Of a stretch of DNA of 64,000 bases, positions 19,307 to 28,752 are shown one piece after another. Source of the DNA: Candidatus Saccharimonadota bacterium (GTDB lineage: Bacteria; Patescibacteriota; Saccharimonadia; Saccharimonadales; Saccharimonadaceae); contig JAFYKF010000011.1 in the NCBI GenBank assembly GCA_017537745.1, forward strand, positions 1-64,000, read 5' to 3'. The notes below the pieces were generated by a model that was not told the origin of the DNA, did no database searches, and saw nothing but the letters and a program-made list of their open reading frames with translations. Position 1 is the stretch's first letter, and every line of letters starts with the position of its first letter. A program made the translations under genes and the position numbers.

Positions 19307-20905
19307 CTACACTAGCTTAATTAGTGGTTCTTCCCATTCATCAGGATAGTCACTAAAGCCCAGCAACAATGCCACAGTCGCCGCAACATCCTCCAAAGAC
19401 GGTGGCAGCATCGAATCGTTCAATGTATACAAATCACGATTACTGGTATTGTCATAAAATATACACGGCACTTTATTTAATGTATGAGCAGTTTTAGGTG
19501 AGCCATCAGGATTCAACAATTCTTCCGCGTTACCATGATCCGATACGATTATCATCATACCACCAAGCTTATCAACCTCTTCAGCTATTCGCGCCAAAGA
19601 TAAATCCACCGCTTCCATTGCCATTATTGTAGCTTTAATATCTGCCGTATGACCTAACATGTCGCCATTTGGAAAATTCAACCGTATAAAATTATAATTT
19701 GGCATTCTTTCAATCACTGCATCCGTTATTTCCGCAGCTCTCATCCATGGCCGTGTTGTATATGCGTCCGAACCAGTTTCAATTTCCAAGAAATCCTCTC
19801 CTGGCGCCTGCATATAACTATTCCCATTAAAATAATATGTTATGTGTCCAAATTTAACCGTTTCCGAAACTGCAAATTCCGATACTCCTTTTCTACCCAA
19901 AAACCAATTCAAAGTTTTATCAATTTTAACTGGTTCTACTAATCTATGTTCTGGCACATGTGTGTCAGAATTATATTCCGTCATTCCCACAAAATAAACA
20001 TCATCTGGCGTATACATACCACGATTAAAATACGGAAAAGCTACTTCTGTAAACGCACGCGCAATTTCAATTGCCCTGTCTTTTCGGAAATCAAAATAGA
20101 TTAAAGTATCGCCCTTCTTTATCGTCCCTACCGGCTGGTCATCATCATCCACCACCACAAAAGCTGGCAAATCCTGGTCTTGTATATTTGGCTTAATTCT
20201 TCTAAGTACTTCGATTGCTTCTTCTGGTGATTTAAAATAATAATCCGCTCGCCCATTCACCATCATATCCCAACCACGCGCCACTACTTGCCAATCGTTT
20301 TCATATCTATCAGCAACCGTTGTTTGCCTTCCACCACCAGAGGCAATTTTAATATCAGCACCTGGAAACCTCTTTACAAATTCTTTAAACCGCAAAATAT
20401 ATTTCGGTTCAGATTGTGGCGGTACATCACGCCCATCAAAAATCGCATGCACACGTATTCGTCGCACACCTTCCAAATATGCTTGCTCCACCATCTGCTC
20501 CAAATGTGCGATATGACTATGTACTCCACCATCCGAAAAAATCCCCGCAAAATGCAACGTAGCAGAATCATCACCGTTTACAATTCTGCTAATTGCTGTC
20601 TCCCAAGTTTTAGTCTTAAAAACTACTCCACTTTTAAAAGCTTCATTTACCCTAACTGAATCTTGCTTAATTGCGCGCCCAGCTCCTATCGTATTATGTC
20701 CTACTTCCGAATTACCTACCTGGCCAGGCTCCACCCCCACCGCTTCACCCGAAGCATCCAACGCCACATGCAAATAGTTTTTCACCGCTCGCGCCAAAAA
20801 AGGAGTCCTCGCTCGGCTTACCGCATTTCCGGGAGAATTAGGCGTGAGTCCCACGCCATCAAGAATCGCCAAAACAATCGGCCCATCATACGACAGTTCA
20901 TTCAT
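19307..20905 (-). CDS. gpmI: 2,3-bisphosphoglycerate-independent phosphoglycerate mutase
   Basis: Glycolytic enzyme interconverting 3- and 2-phosphoglycerate with two metal ions. It has 532 residues. D16 (ILDGVG) and the phosphoryl-accepting S66 (GNSEVGHNT) are present; the second metal site shows SDHGNAE. The start follows TGG-TAAAAT (20912-20917) ending 6 nt before the ATG, a predicted leaderless gene. Confidence 0.97.
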   Translation of the reverse strand: MNELSYDGPIVLAILDGVGLTPNSPGNAVSRARTPFLARAVKNYLHVALDASGEAVGVEPGQVGNSEVGHNTIGAGRAIKQDSVRVNEAFKSGVVFKTKTWETAISRIVNGDDSATLHFAGIFSDGGVHSHIAHLEQMVEQAYLEGVRRIRVHAIFDGRDVPPQSEPKYILRFKEFVKRFPGADIKIASGGGRQTTVADRYENDWQVVARGWDMMVNGRADYYFKSPEEAIEVLRRIKPNIQDQDLPAFVVVDDDDQPVGTIKKGDTLIYFDFRKDRAIEIARAFTEVAFPYFNRGMYTPDDVYFVGMTEYNSDTHVPEHRLVEPVKIDKTLNWFLGRKGVSEFAVSETVKFGHITYYFNGNSYMQAPGEDFLEIETGSDAYTTRPWMRAAEITDAVIERMPNYNFIRLNFPNGDMLGHTADIKATIMAMEAVDLSLARIAEEVDKLGGMMIIVSDHGNAEELLNPDGSPKTAHTLNKVPCIFYDNTSNRDLYTLNDSMLPPSLEDVAATVALLLGFSDYPDEWEEPLIKLV

Positions 20906-20921
20906 AACCTAATTTTACCAC

Positions 20922-20952
20922 AAAAAACAGCCCTCATAAAGGGCTGTTTTTT
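20922..20952 (-). terminator. Terminator after the arcB-arcA-yfcC operon
   Basis: Arms AACAGCCCT and AGGGCTGTT around a short loop, flanked by A-run and T-run, so it may work in both directions. It sits between the YfcC stop and the gpmI promoter. Confidence 0.85.
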
Positions 20953-20961
20953 ATTAGTGGC

Positions 20962-22752
20962 TTATATCGAGAACAAGCAAAGTACTACGATATTTACTAT
21001 AGCAATCACTGCTACAACTCGAATTGCCCACTTAAACCAAGTTGAGTAGTCAACCTTGGCAAGTGCAAGGCCACCCATAATCGCACCACAAGTTGGCGTA
21101 ATCAAGTTGACCAAACCATTCGCTGCTACAATTGTCATTGCTGCTACATCAGTGCTGTAGCCAAGCGTTGCTGCCACCGGAGCAATAATTGGCGTAGACA
21201 AAGTAGCGAGACCAGATGACGATGGTACAAGCACAGATAGCACTATATGTAACAAATAGTTCAAAGGCACAAATGCCATCTCTGGCAATGATGCCAAACC
21301 GTTTGCTGCGTTTACGATGATGAAGCTATCCATTGAAGTTTCAGCCATCAAGACTGAGGCGCCACGTGCCACAGCAATGACCAAAGCTACACCAATCATA
21401 TCATCTGCACCATCTACGAAAGCATCCACAAATCCATGTTCGCCTTGACGGTTGATAATTGCAATTAAAATCGCACAAAGCAAGAACCAAAGAGCTGCTT
21501 CATAGAACCACCAGTTGCCTAGCGATGCACCAGTCAACCAACCGGTCCACGAATCAAAGAATGTGATTCCAAACTCACCCCATGGCACAAAGCCAACAAT
21601 CATCACAAGGAATGTAATTCCAAAGATAATGAGTGTCGCAATTTGCCTACCAGAAAGTTTATCAACTTCGTTCTGGCTCTTCAAAAACTTGCCATAAGCC
21701 TTCTCTGCCGCTGCCTGCTCACGAAGGCTTAGGAACGTAGAGCCCTTATCGCGTTGCACTTTCTTTGCATATCTTATAATGAAGAAAGCTGCAATCGCTA
21801 ACGTCGTCAACCATAATACAATTGCAATTAGAATAATTGTACCCTGATTATACTCAATGCCAGCATCTTTCATCGCCGACAATGCTACACCTGTAGCAAA
21901 CGGGTTAATTGTGGAGCCAAGCACACCAGCACCAGCACCAAGCAAAATCGTGGCTACACCTACTAGTGGATCAAGCCCAGCCGCAAACATCGTTGCCGCA
22001 ATCAACACATAGAAGCCTACGCTCTCTTCTAGGAATCCGTAAGTAGTACCAAGTATCGAGAAGATAAACATCAAAAGTACAATTAATAAGTATTCCTTAC
22101 CATGTAACTTTTGTACCAATAGTTTGATACCAGTCTCTAGTGCCTTGGTTCTTGCAACAACCGCGAGTAAACCACCGAGCATCATGATGAAAATACATAC
22201 ATCAATTGCATCAGCAAAACCAAGAATTGGCGACATCAAAATTTGATAAAGCTCTGCGCCTTCTACGCCAGAACCTTCTACGATTACACAGCCATCTTCA
22301 CCATAGACTTCCTCACAAGCTTCAAGAGTATCGTACTCTTCAGCCTTTGTCATCTCAGGAGCAGCTATCAAAGCACCATCGGTAGATACTTCCAAACCAC
22401 CTTTTAGCTCCGACGTACCTTCAACTACTTTGTCTAGCAAGTCATCATCAGTAGCCTGTGCGTCAGATTCAAGCAATTCCTCATAAGTTGCGTCATCAGC
22501 AGATGAATCCGTTTCAGAAGCGTCCAGCTCTGCACCTTCAGTAGTTGTATCCTCAGCCGGAGCCTCACCTTCCCACTCGCCAGGACCAACTTCTACGCTT
22601 GATTCTTCATCTTCAGAAGTAGCTACCGTATACTTTGCTTTCGGAAGTACATGCGAACAAATACCAAGTATGATGATGAGAATCATAATAATCGAATACG
22701 CCGAAAGCATCGCGCGTGTTCGTTTTTTGCTTCGATTTTTTTTCTTAAACAT
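20962..22752 (-). CDS. YfcC-family (DcuC-like) antiporter, probably arginine/ornithine
   Basis: Polytopic inner-membrane protein of 596 residues with about a dozen hydrophobic segments. The family (YfcC, DcuC/ArsB superfamily) is often found with arginine deiminase genes. Exchange of arginine for ornithine is inferred from being the third gene after arcB and arcA. After the first helix (~18-36) there is an acidic, Ser/Thr/Glu-rich stretch to about residue 170 with two Cys. It should lie outside the cell and is larger than the loop in ordinary YfcC proteins. AAAGGAAAGG precedes the ATG. Confidence 0.85.
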   Translation of the reverse strand: MFKKKNRSKKRTRAMLSAYSIIMILIIILGICSHVLPKAKYTVATSEDEESSVEVGPGEWEGEAPAEDTTTEGAELDASETDSSADDATYEELLESDAQATDDDLLDKVVEGTSELKGGLEVSTDGALIAAPEMTKAEEYDTLEACEEVYGEDGCVIVEGSGVEGAELYQILMSPILGFADAIDVCIFIMMLGGLLAVVARTKALETGIKLLVQKLHGKEYLLIVLLMFIFSILGTTYGFLEESVGFYVLIAATMFAAGLDPLVGVATILLGAGAGVLGSTINPFATGVALSAMKDAGIEYNQGTIILIAIVLWLTTLAIAAFFIIRYAKKVQRDKGSTFLSLREQAAAEKAYGKFLKSQNEVDKLSGRQIATLIIFGITFLVMIVGFVPWGEFGITFFDSWTGWLTGASLGNWWFYEAALWFLLCAILIAIINRQGEHGFVDAFVDGADDMIGVALVIAVARGASVLMAETSMDSFIIVNAANGLASLPEMAFVPLNYLLHIVLSVLVPSSSGLATLSTPIIAPVAATLGYSTDVAAMTIVAANGLVNLITPTCGAIMGGLALAKVDYSTWFKWAIRVVAVIAIVNIVVLCLFSI

Positions 22753-22810
22753 TTTACCTTTCCTTTATATTAGTATTAATAGCAATTTAAAATTTACACC
22801 ACTCTACCGT

Positions 22811-24040
22811 CTATAAATCCTCCCTTATAAGCGCCATACTCATACAGTGTGACCCGCCACGACCTCGCGAGAGTTCGGAACTTGGCACCTCGATTACCTT
22901 CACGCCATGTTTTCTCAAAGCTTCATTGGTTACAAAATTTCTATCATATGCAATCACAACACCAGGACGAATGCACAATAAGTTTACACCATCACTCCAT
23001 TGTTCGCGTTCCGCATCAATCCTTCGGCCATTACCACATTTAATTAATTCAACATGGTTTAAGTGCAAATACTTTTCCAAAATCTTCTGCAAACTTTGAT
23101 GAATCTCTACAATTTCAATTTCACCACCCCGCCCTGCAGTAATTTCATAAACCGTCGAAATGTCCATAATCGCATCTTGCACTGCAAATTTGTCCACATC
23201 TACTTGGGTCATCACTGTATCAAGATGCATAAAGCTTCTCTCATCAGGAATATCAATTGCAAGCACATACTTAAAGTTATTTGTCTTGTCTTTGAATAAC
23301 CGCCTTGCAAAATCAGCAATCGCATCCGGTTCGGTCCTTTGCGAAATACCAATTGCTACCACTTCATTAGACAGAACTTCAATATCGCCACCTTCAATAC
23401 AATAAGGCTCGCTCCTGTCATAATATAATTTTGTGTCATCATAGAACGGATGATATTTATAGACATACTCCATGAAAATCGATTCACGCGTTCTTGTCAC
23501 CGACCACATTCGATGAAGCGTCGCACCATGACCCACTGTCGCCATTGGATCGCGTTGGAAAAGAATGTTTGGAATTGGATCAATTATCATTCTACCCGTA
23601 TCACGCGTTGCATAAAAACCCGAAACCGCACCTAATTTCTTTAATTCCGAAATATCAATTCCCGCAATACATTTTCGCACCATATCGCGAGTGTCCTTAA
23701 ATGAATTCAAATAATCAAAGCAGTGTTTCACAACTTTCGGCGAAGTCACCCCAGCCTCATCAATAAACTGTTCTAAAAATTTTTTTCTCACCGTTCTCCC
23801 ACCAGACTCAATCGCCTCAGCCACCAGATCAACCACATAGACTACTTCCACTCCTTCTGCCCGCAACGCATTAGTATATGCATCATGCTCTTGCTGTGCA
23901 ATTTTTAAATATGGAATATCATCAAACAATAATCGCTCCAAAGTATTTGGAGTTAAATTCAAAAACTCATCCCCTGGCCGGTGCATCAAAACTTTCTTCA
24001 ATGGCCCAATCTCACTAAAATTATTAATTGAGTTTTTCAT
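22811..24040 (-). CDS. arcA: Arginine deiminase
   Basis: Hydrolyses arginine to citrulline and ammonia, the first step of fermentative arginine use. It has 409 residues. Guanidino-group modifying fold motifs are visible: FQRDPMATVG, YCIEGGDIE, FMHLDTVMTQVD, and the nucleophile C399 in GRGGSHCMSM. The start has a perfect AAGGAGG. It begins 8 nt after arcB. Confidence 0.98.
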   Translation of the reverse strand: MKNSINNFSEIGPLKKVLMHRPGDEFLNLTPNTLERLLFDDIPYLKIAQQEHDAYTNALRAEGVEVVYVVDLVAEAIESGGRTVRKKFLEQFIDEAGVTSPKVVKHCFDYLNSFKDTRDMVRKCIAGIDISELKKLGAVSGFYATRDTGRMIIDPIPNILFQRDPMATVGHGATLHRMWSVTRTRESIFMEYVYKYHPFYDDTKLYYDRSEPYCIEGGDIEVLSNEVVAIGISQRTEPDAIADFARRLFKDKTNNFKYVLAIDIPDERSFMHLDTVMTQVDVDKFAVQDAIMDISTVYEITAGRGGEIEIVEIHQSLQKILEKYLHLNHVELIKCGNGRRIDAEREQWSDGVNLLCIRPGVVIAYDRNFVTNEALRKHGVKVIEVPSSELSRGRGGSHCMSMALIREDL

Positions 24041-24048
24041 TTACCTCC

Positions 24049-25041
24049 TTATTTATTCTTTAATGTTAAGTACATTACTGCTTTAATTGTATGCATACGG
24101 TTTTCTGCTTCATCCATCACCGCCGACCTTTCACTATTAAACACTTCGTCAGTAACCTCCATTTCTGAAATACCAAATTTCTCATACACATCCTGTGCCG
24201 TAGTCGTATTCAAATCATGGAACGATGGCAAACAATGCAAGAAAATCGTTTCTGGCTTTGCATTGTTCATCATTTCCATCGTCACCTGGTATGGTTGCAA
24301 CAGCAAAATACGCTCACCCCACTTTTCCTTATCCTCACCCATTGACAGCCACACATCGGCATAAATTGCATCCGCTGTACCCCTCAAAGCATTTGTATCA
24401 TCAGTAATTATTATTTCCGCACCTGATTTTTCCGCTTCTAATTGGCAAGCTGCAATTATTTCATCAGAAGGCCTCAATTCTTTTGGCCCACACGCAATAT
24501 AATTCACACCCATTTTTGCGCTCATCATCATCAAAGAATTCGATACATTATTTCGCGTATCGCCCACAAAAGCCAGAGTTTTGCCTTTCAAACCACCCAA
24601 TCTTTCTTCCATTGTCATGAAATCCGCCAGCGCTTGTGTTGGATGGCAAGAATCCGTTAAACCATTCCAAACCGGCACATCAGAATACTCCGCCAAGGTA
24701 TTGACAGTTTCCTGTTTAAAACCACGGAATTCAATTCCATCATAAAACCGTGCCAAAACCTGCGCCGTATCCGCCACCGACTCCTTATGTCCCATTTGTG
24801 AACCAGTAGGATCAAGGTAAGTTACCCCCATCCCAAGGTCATAACCGGCCACTTCAAAAGCACACCTCGTCCGAGTCGAAGTCTTTTCAAAAACAATTAC
24901 GATATTTTTATCAGGAAAACATTTATGACTTTTCCGCTCATGTTTCAGTTTCTTAAATGCCTTAGAAACATCAAGCATATAGCGCAACTCTTCCGCGCTA
25001 AAATCTTGTATTCTTAAAAAATCCCTTCCTGTAAAATCCAT
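24049..25041 (-). CDS. arcB: Catabolic ornithine carbamoyltransferase
   Basis: Phosphorolyses citrulline to ornithine and carbamoyl phosphate. It has 330 residues. The carbamoyl-phosphate site STRTR is at 55-59, HPTQ at 133-136, HCLP around C270, and DVWLSMG at 229-235 is the SMG loop that marks ornithine enzymes. Direct linkage to arcA supports the catabolic role. It is the first gene of its operon and has a leader with AGGG/GGTAGG before the ATG. Confidence 0.97.
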   Translation of the reverse strand: MDFTGRDFLRIQDFSAEELRYMLDVSKAFKKLKHERKSHKCFPDKNIVIVFEKTSTRTRCAFEVAGYDLGMGVTYLDPTGSQMGHKESVADTAQVLARFYDGIEFRGFKQETVNTLAEYSDVPVWNGLTDSCHPTQALADFMTMEERLGGLKGKTLAFVGDTRNNVSNSLMMMSAKMGVNYIACGPKELRPSDEIIAACQLEAEKSGAEIIITDDTNALRGTADAIYADVWLSMGEDKEKWGERILLLQPYQVTMEMMNNAKPETIFLHCLPSFHDLNTTTAQDVYEKFGISEMEVTDEVFNSERSAVMDEAENRMHTIKAVMYLTLKNK

Positions 25042-25077
25042 AACCTACCCTTTTAATATATTTTCATTATATACCAA

Positions 25078-25104
25078 AACACAAGCATTTTCAATGCTTG
25101 TGTT
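25078..25104 (-). terminator. Probable terminator after the agmatine operon
   Basis: A 12-bp perfect stem (arms AACACAAGCATT and AATGCTTGTGTT) with a 3-nt loop between the aguA stop and the arcB promoter. The minus-strand T-run is short (TTTT), so termination may be partial and allow some read-through into arcB. Confidence 0.65.
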
Positions 25105-25129
25105 CTAGTTGTAAACCCACAAAAATACA

Positions 25130-26224
25130 TTAAACTTTAGGCACTTGCTGTGTAATACAATGAATATTACCACCACCAAGCAAGATTTCCCTTGCGTAAA
25201 TCGGTTCAATCACTCTATCCGGGAAAAGTGACTGCAAAGTCGCAATTGCTTCCTCATCATGTGGATCATCAAACACCGGCAAAATTATTGCACCATTACA
25301 GTTGTAATAATTAATATATGATGCCGGCAACCTATCCCCCTCATTCCGCGGGAAAGTTCCTTCAACTGTATCAATCCAAAACGCTTCCTCTGCCGTAATA
25401 GTAATCGGATTCGGCACATGGATTTTTACAATTTCAAGTTTCCTCCCCCTTGCATCAGTTACGTTTTCTAAATACTCCAGATCTTTTACAGATCTTTCGT
25501 GTTGTGGATCATCCGGATTATCCTCCCAGGCCAAGACCACTTTACCTGGTGCCACAAATTGACAAATATTATCTACATGCCCATTCGTATCTTCATCCTT
25601 ATAAACACCAAATGGTATCCAAAGTACTTTTTCAACACCAGTATATTCAATTAGTTTCGCCTCGATTTCTTCTTTTGTCATATCAGGATTACGCCCTTCA
25701 TCAAGCAAAGTTTCCTCCGTCACAAGCAGAGTTCCCTCGCCATCCGAATGAATCGAGCCGCCTTCCAAAACAAAATCATCCGTCCGATAACGATCGACAT
25801 TCTCAATTGCCGCCATTTTTGCCGCAATCATATCGTCAAGGTCCCACGGGAAATATATCCCATTAACCATTCCGCCATATCCGTTAAAACCCCAGTCCAC
25901 AGCTCGCATTTCGCCATTACCATTTACAACCATTGTTGCACCAGTATCACGAATCCACGAGTCATTGTTTGAAATTTCAACAATCGATACATTTTCCATA
26001 TTCATGCCAAGCACGTGTGAATATTGCGACTGGTTAACGCCGAGCACTACCGGCTCGTGTTTCGCAATCGCTTCCACTACTGCCCGAAAAGCCATCTGCG
26101 CCGGCTTGGCACCGAGCCTCCAGTTATCTGGACGCTCGGGCCACAGCAAATACGTACACTTATGTGGAGCAAGCTCCGACGGCATGAAGAATCCGTCTTG
26201 TTTTGGTGTCGTATTTAATCTCAT
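25130..26224 (-). CDS. aguA: Agmatine deiminase
   Basis: Converts agmatine to N-carbamoylputrescine and ammonia. It has 364 residues. Family motifs: N-terminal PSELAPHKCTYLLWPERPDNW, NDSWIRDTGATMV, FVLEGGSIHSDGEGT, DEDTNGHVDN, and the catalytic C356 in GGGNIHC. Its ATG overlaps the stop of the permease (ATGA), so the three agmatine genes are one transcript in the order carbamoyltransferase, permease, deiminase. Confidence 0.97.
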   Translation of the reverse strand: MRLNTTPKQDGFFMPSELAPHKCTYLLWPERPDNWRLGAKPAQMAFRAVVEAIAKHEPVVLGVNQSQYSHVLGMNMENVSIVEISNNDSWIRDTGATMVVNGNGEMRAVDWGFNGYGGMVNGIYFPWDLDDMIAAKMAAIENVDRYRTDDFVLEGGSIHSDGEGTLLVTEETLLDEGRNPDMTKEEIEAKLIEYTGVEKVLWIPFGVYKDEDTNGHVDNICQFVAPGKVVLAWEDNPDDPQHERSVKDLEYLENVTDARGRKLEIVKIHVPNPITITAEEAFWIDTVEGTFPRNEGDRLPASYINYYNCNGAIILPVFDDPHDEEAIATLQSLFPDRVIEPIYAREILLGGGNIHCITQQVPKV

Positions 26225-27678
26225 CGCCTACCAGCTTTCAAAGCCTTCTTCTGATAATCCTTGCGTGACATATTGAGCACCATTACTTCACCAATCACGA
26301 TACAAACAATCGTAGAAACAATCAAAACGTTATTTTCTTCCCAAGTTAAAGCTAAATCATCAGGATAAATCACCAAAGTAAAGAACAATGATACAAGAAG
26401 AAGTATCAATGGTACAACACCCATCAACCAGCGCAAAACTGGGCCAATCTTCAACCAGTAACCATTCTTAACTTGCTGACCCTTCTTGTGCAATTTGATA
26501 AATGCCGCAAACATTGGGATGTACGACAATAATAGACACACCAAAGATAGCGAGAAGAATGCCCAGAACATATTAGATAATTCTTCCATTTCTGGGAATA
26601 CATACGCAATAATAATCCCTGCTACTGCTAGAATTGCTGCTATTATACCGGTCCAAATGCCAACTACATATGGCACACCATCTTTGTTGCGTCTCCTCCA
26701 AGACTTCGGGAACATTCCGTCCTCAGCCGCATAGGCAATGACCGAATATACACCAAAGTTCCAAGAAGAAACATTTGAAATCAAAGTTACGATAAATAAA
26801 CCACCAACAGTAATAATAACCGCCTCAATCAACCCAGCCGATGCACCAGCATTAGCTAGCAAAATCTGCCAAGCGTTAAGAAGGCCTGTATCAGTTGCAA
26901 TCTCTGAAAATTCCGTACCTACGCCAAGTGCAAAAGATGGCAAAATGTAGAAAATTGCAATTAAAATACCACCAAGAATAATCGCCTGCGGTATTTGTTT
27001 CTTTGGCTTATCCATATCATCGTAGAATGTACCCACCACTTCAAAGCCAAGCATATTAAAGATAATGAGCGATACAAACGACAATCCTGCCCAGTCAAAT
27101 CCACCATCAGCACCGATTAGCGGCACGAAATCCTGCCAAGATTCTACTGGATTTGCTGTCCCACTAGTAAACAAAATGTAGAAACCGAGAAACCCAATTC
27201 CACCAAGAATGGCAAATTTAATGATTGCGCCAATATTTGACACCCAGTCAGACTGCGAAATACGTAGCATACCAAGCACGGTAACAATTGCAATGTATGC
27301 AATTTGGATTGCTAGCACCATCCACATCTCCATCTCAACACCAAACATTGTCATGAGAAGAGATGTAATGAGATCGGCGAGCGATGCAATCCATAGTGGA
27401 TAGTTCACCCAGTAAAACCAAGCTACACGAGCAGCCCACTTCTTGCCAAACGCTTTTTTTATCCAAGTATACATACCACCCTCGGACGGATATTGTGTGC
27501 CAAGCTCTGCCGAGATAAGAGCATATGGTACAAAGAACCCGATGAGCATAATGGCCCACCATATATACATTGAATGGCCGATAGCCGCAGTTGGTGCAAC
27601 TGCGTCAGCAACCAAGATTATACAGACCGTCGCGAGTACCGCCGAAAACAGCCTGAACTTATATTTCTTTTTTGGCAT
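26221..27678 (-). CDS. aguD: APC-family permease, probable agmatine/putrescine exchanger
   Basis: 485 residues with about 12 hydrophobic segments. The N-terminal half has LGTQYPSEGGMYTWIKKAFGKKWA, typical of the APC superfamily. Its place between putrescine carbamoyltransferase and agmatine deiminase is that of AguD in lactic acid bacteria, so agmatine-for-putrescine exchange is inferred from context. Its ATG directly follows the stop of the upstream gene. Confidence 0.85.
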   Translation of the reverse strand: MPKKKYKFRLFSAVLATVCIILVADAVAPTAAIGHSMYIWWAIMLIGFFVPYALISAELGTQYPSEGGMYTWIKKAFGKKWAARVAWFYWVNYPLWIASLADLITSLLMTMFGVEMEMWMVLAIQIAYIAIVTVLGMLRISQSDWVSNIGAIIKFAILGGIGFLGFYILFTSGTANPVESWQDFVPLIGADGGFDWAGLSFVSLIIFNMLGFEVVGTFYDDMDKPKKQIPQAIILGGILIAIFYILPSFALGVGTEFSEIATDTGLLNAWQILLANAGASAGLIEAVIITVGGLFIVTLISNVSSWNFGVYSVIAYAAEDGMFPKSWRRRNKDGVPYVVGIWTGIIAAILAVAGIIIAYVFPEMEELSNMFWAFFSLSLVCLLLSYIPMFAAFIKLHKKGQQVKNGYWLKIGPVLRWLMGVVPLILLLVSLFFTLVIYPDDLALTWEENNVLIVSTIVCIVIGEVMVLNMSRKDYQKKALKAGRR

Positions 27679-28695
27679 TTATTTGCCCTCCTTTTGTTGT
27701 TTTATATAATCTAGCGTAACCTGCGCTACATTTCCAAAATACAGCACTAATCCCCGTTGTGCCGTTAGCCGGTTTTCCGCTTCATCCCAAGCTGCCGAAT
27801 TCGGCCCGTCTAGCACCGAATCCGTGACCTCTTCATTACGAGTTGCTGGCAAACAATGCAAAAACTTACAATTTGGATTTCCAGTTGCCGCCATCATTTC
27901 ATCATTCACCTGATATTTTGGATAGAAATCCTTCATATAAACATCTTTTGGCGTTTCTTTATCATATAATCCATACCACACATCCGTATAAATGAAATCC
28001 GCGCCCTTCAAACATTCTGGATCTTCAGACCACTCACACGAACCGCCATATTTCTCAACATTCTGTCGTCCAATTTCCAACCATTCATCAGAGATTCGAT
28101 GATTTTCTGGGCCATAGTGCACAAACTGCATCCCCATTTTCGTCGTCATTTCACACAAAGTGTTGCAAACCTGCGTTGCATCCCCCACAAACACAACCTT
28201 TACGTCCCCATTATCCTTCCCCTCTGGCCAATGGTCAAAAATCGTAATCATATCACTCACACCTTGAGTCGGATGAACCCTATCACTCATACCATTTATC
28301 ACCGGTACAGCTGAATATTTTGCCAAAGCCTCAATCGATTCATGCCTATCTACACGAGACATTATTAAATCACACATTCGGCCCAAAACTTGTGCCGTAT
28401 CTTCAATCGTTTCATGCGCACCAAGCTGAATTGCACCTGGCGCAAGATTCAAAGCATGCCCACCAAGTTGTTCCATTGCCACTTCAAAGGACACACGCGT
28501 TCTAGTTGATTTTTGCTCAAAAATCATCGCTAATGACTTGTGATATAACGAATTTAAATACCCCCCATCTTTTATAAAATCCCTCACTGTTCGCGAAAGA
28601 GTAATAATATCCAACATCTCAGACTGGTCAAAGTCCGCCGTATCAATAAAATCTTTACGTGTTGGCGATTTATGTGTTAGTGTATACCCATCCAT
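27679..28695 (-). CDS. aguB: Putrescine carbamoyltransferase
   Basis: Phosphorolyses N-carbamoylputrescine to putrescine and carbamoyl phosphate. It has 338 residues from the chosen start. STRTR is at 63-67, HPTQ and HCLP are present, but where ornithine enzymes have the SMG loop this one has DVWYGLYDKE, the feature I associate with putrescine enzymes. The start is chosen because TTGCGC-N17-TATAAT places a -10 (28703-28708) 7 nt before this ATG. An ATG 9 nt upstream overlaps the -10 box. Confidence 0.92.
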   Translation of the reverse strand: MDGYTLTHKSPTRKDFIDTADFDQSEMLDIITLSRTVRDFIKDGGYLNSLYHKSLAMIFEQKSTRTRVSFEVAMEQLGGHALNLAPGAIQLGAHETIEDTAQVLGRMCDLIMSRVDRHESIEALAKYSAVPVINGMSDRVHPTQGVSDMITIFDHWPEGKDNGDVKVVFVGDATQVCNTLCEMTTKMGMQFVHYGPENHRISDEWLEIGRQNVEKYGGSCEWSEDPECLKGADFIYTDVWYGLYDKETPKDVYMKDFYPKYQVNDEMMAATGNPNCKFLHCLPATRNEEVTDSVLDGPNSAAWDEAENRLTAQRGLVLYFGNVAQVTLDYIKQQKEGK

Positions 28696-28752
28696 GTTGT
28701 TCATTATATCGCAATTATATTTTAAGCGCAAGTATTATGATATAATAAAACT

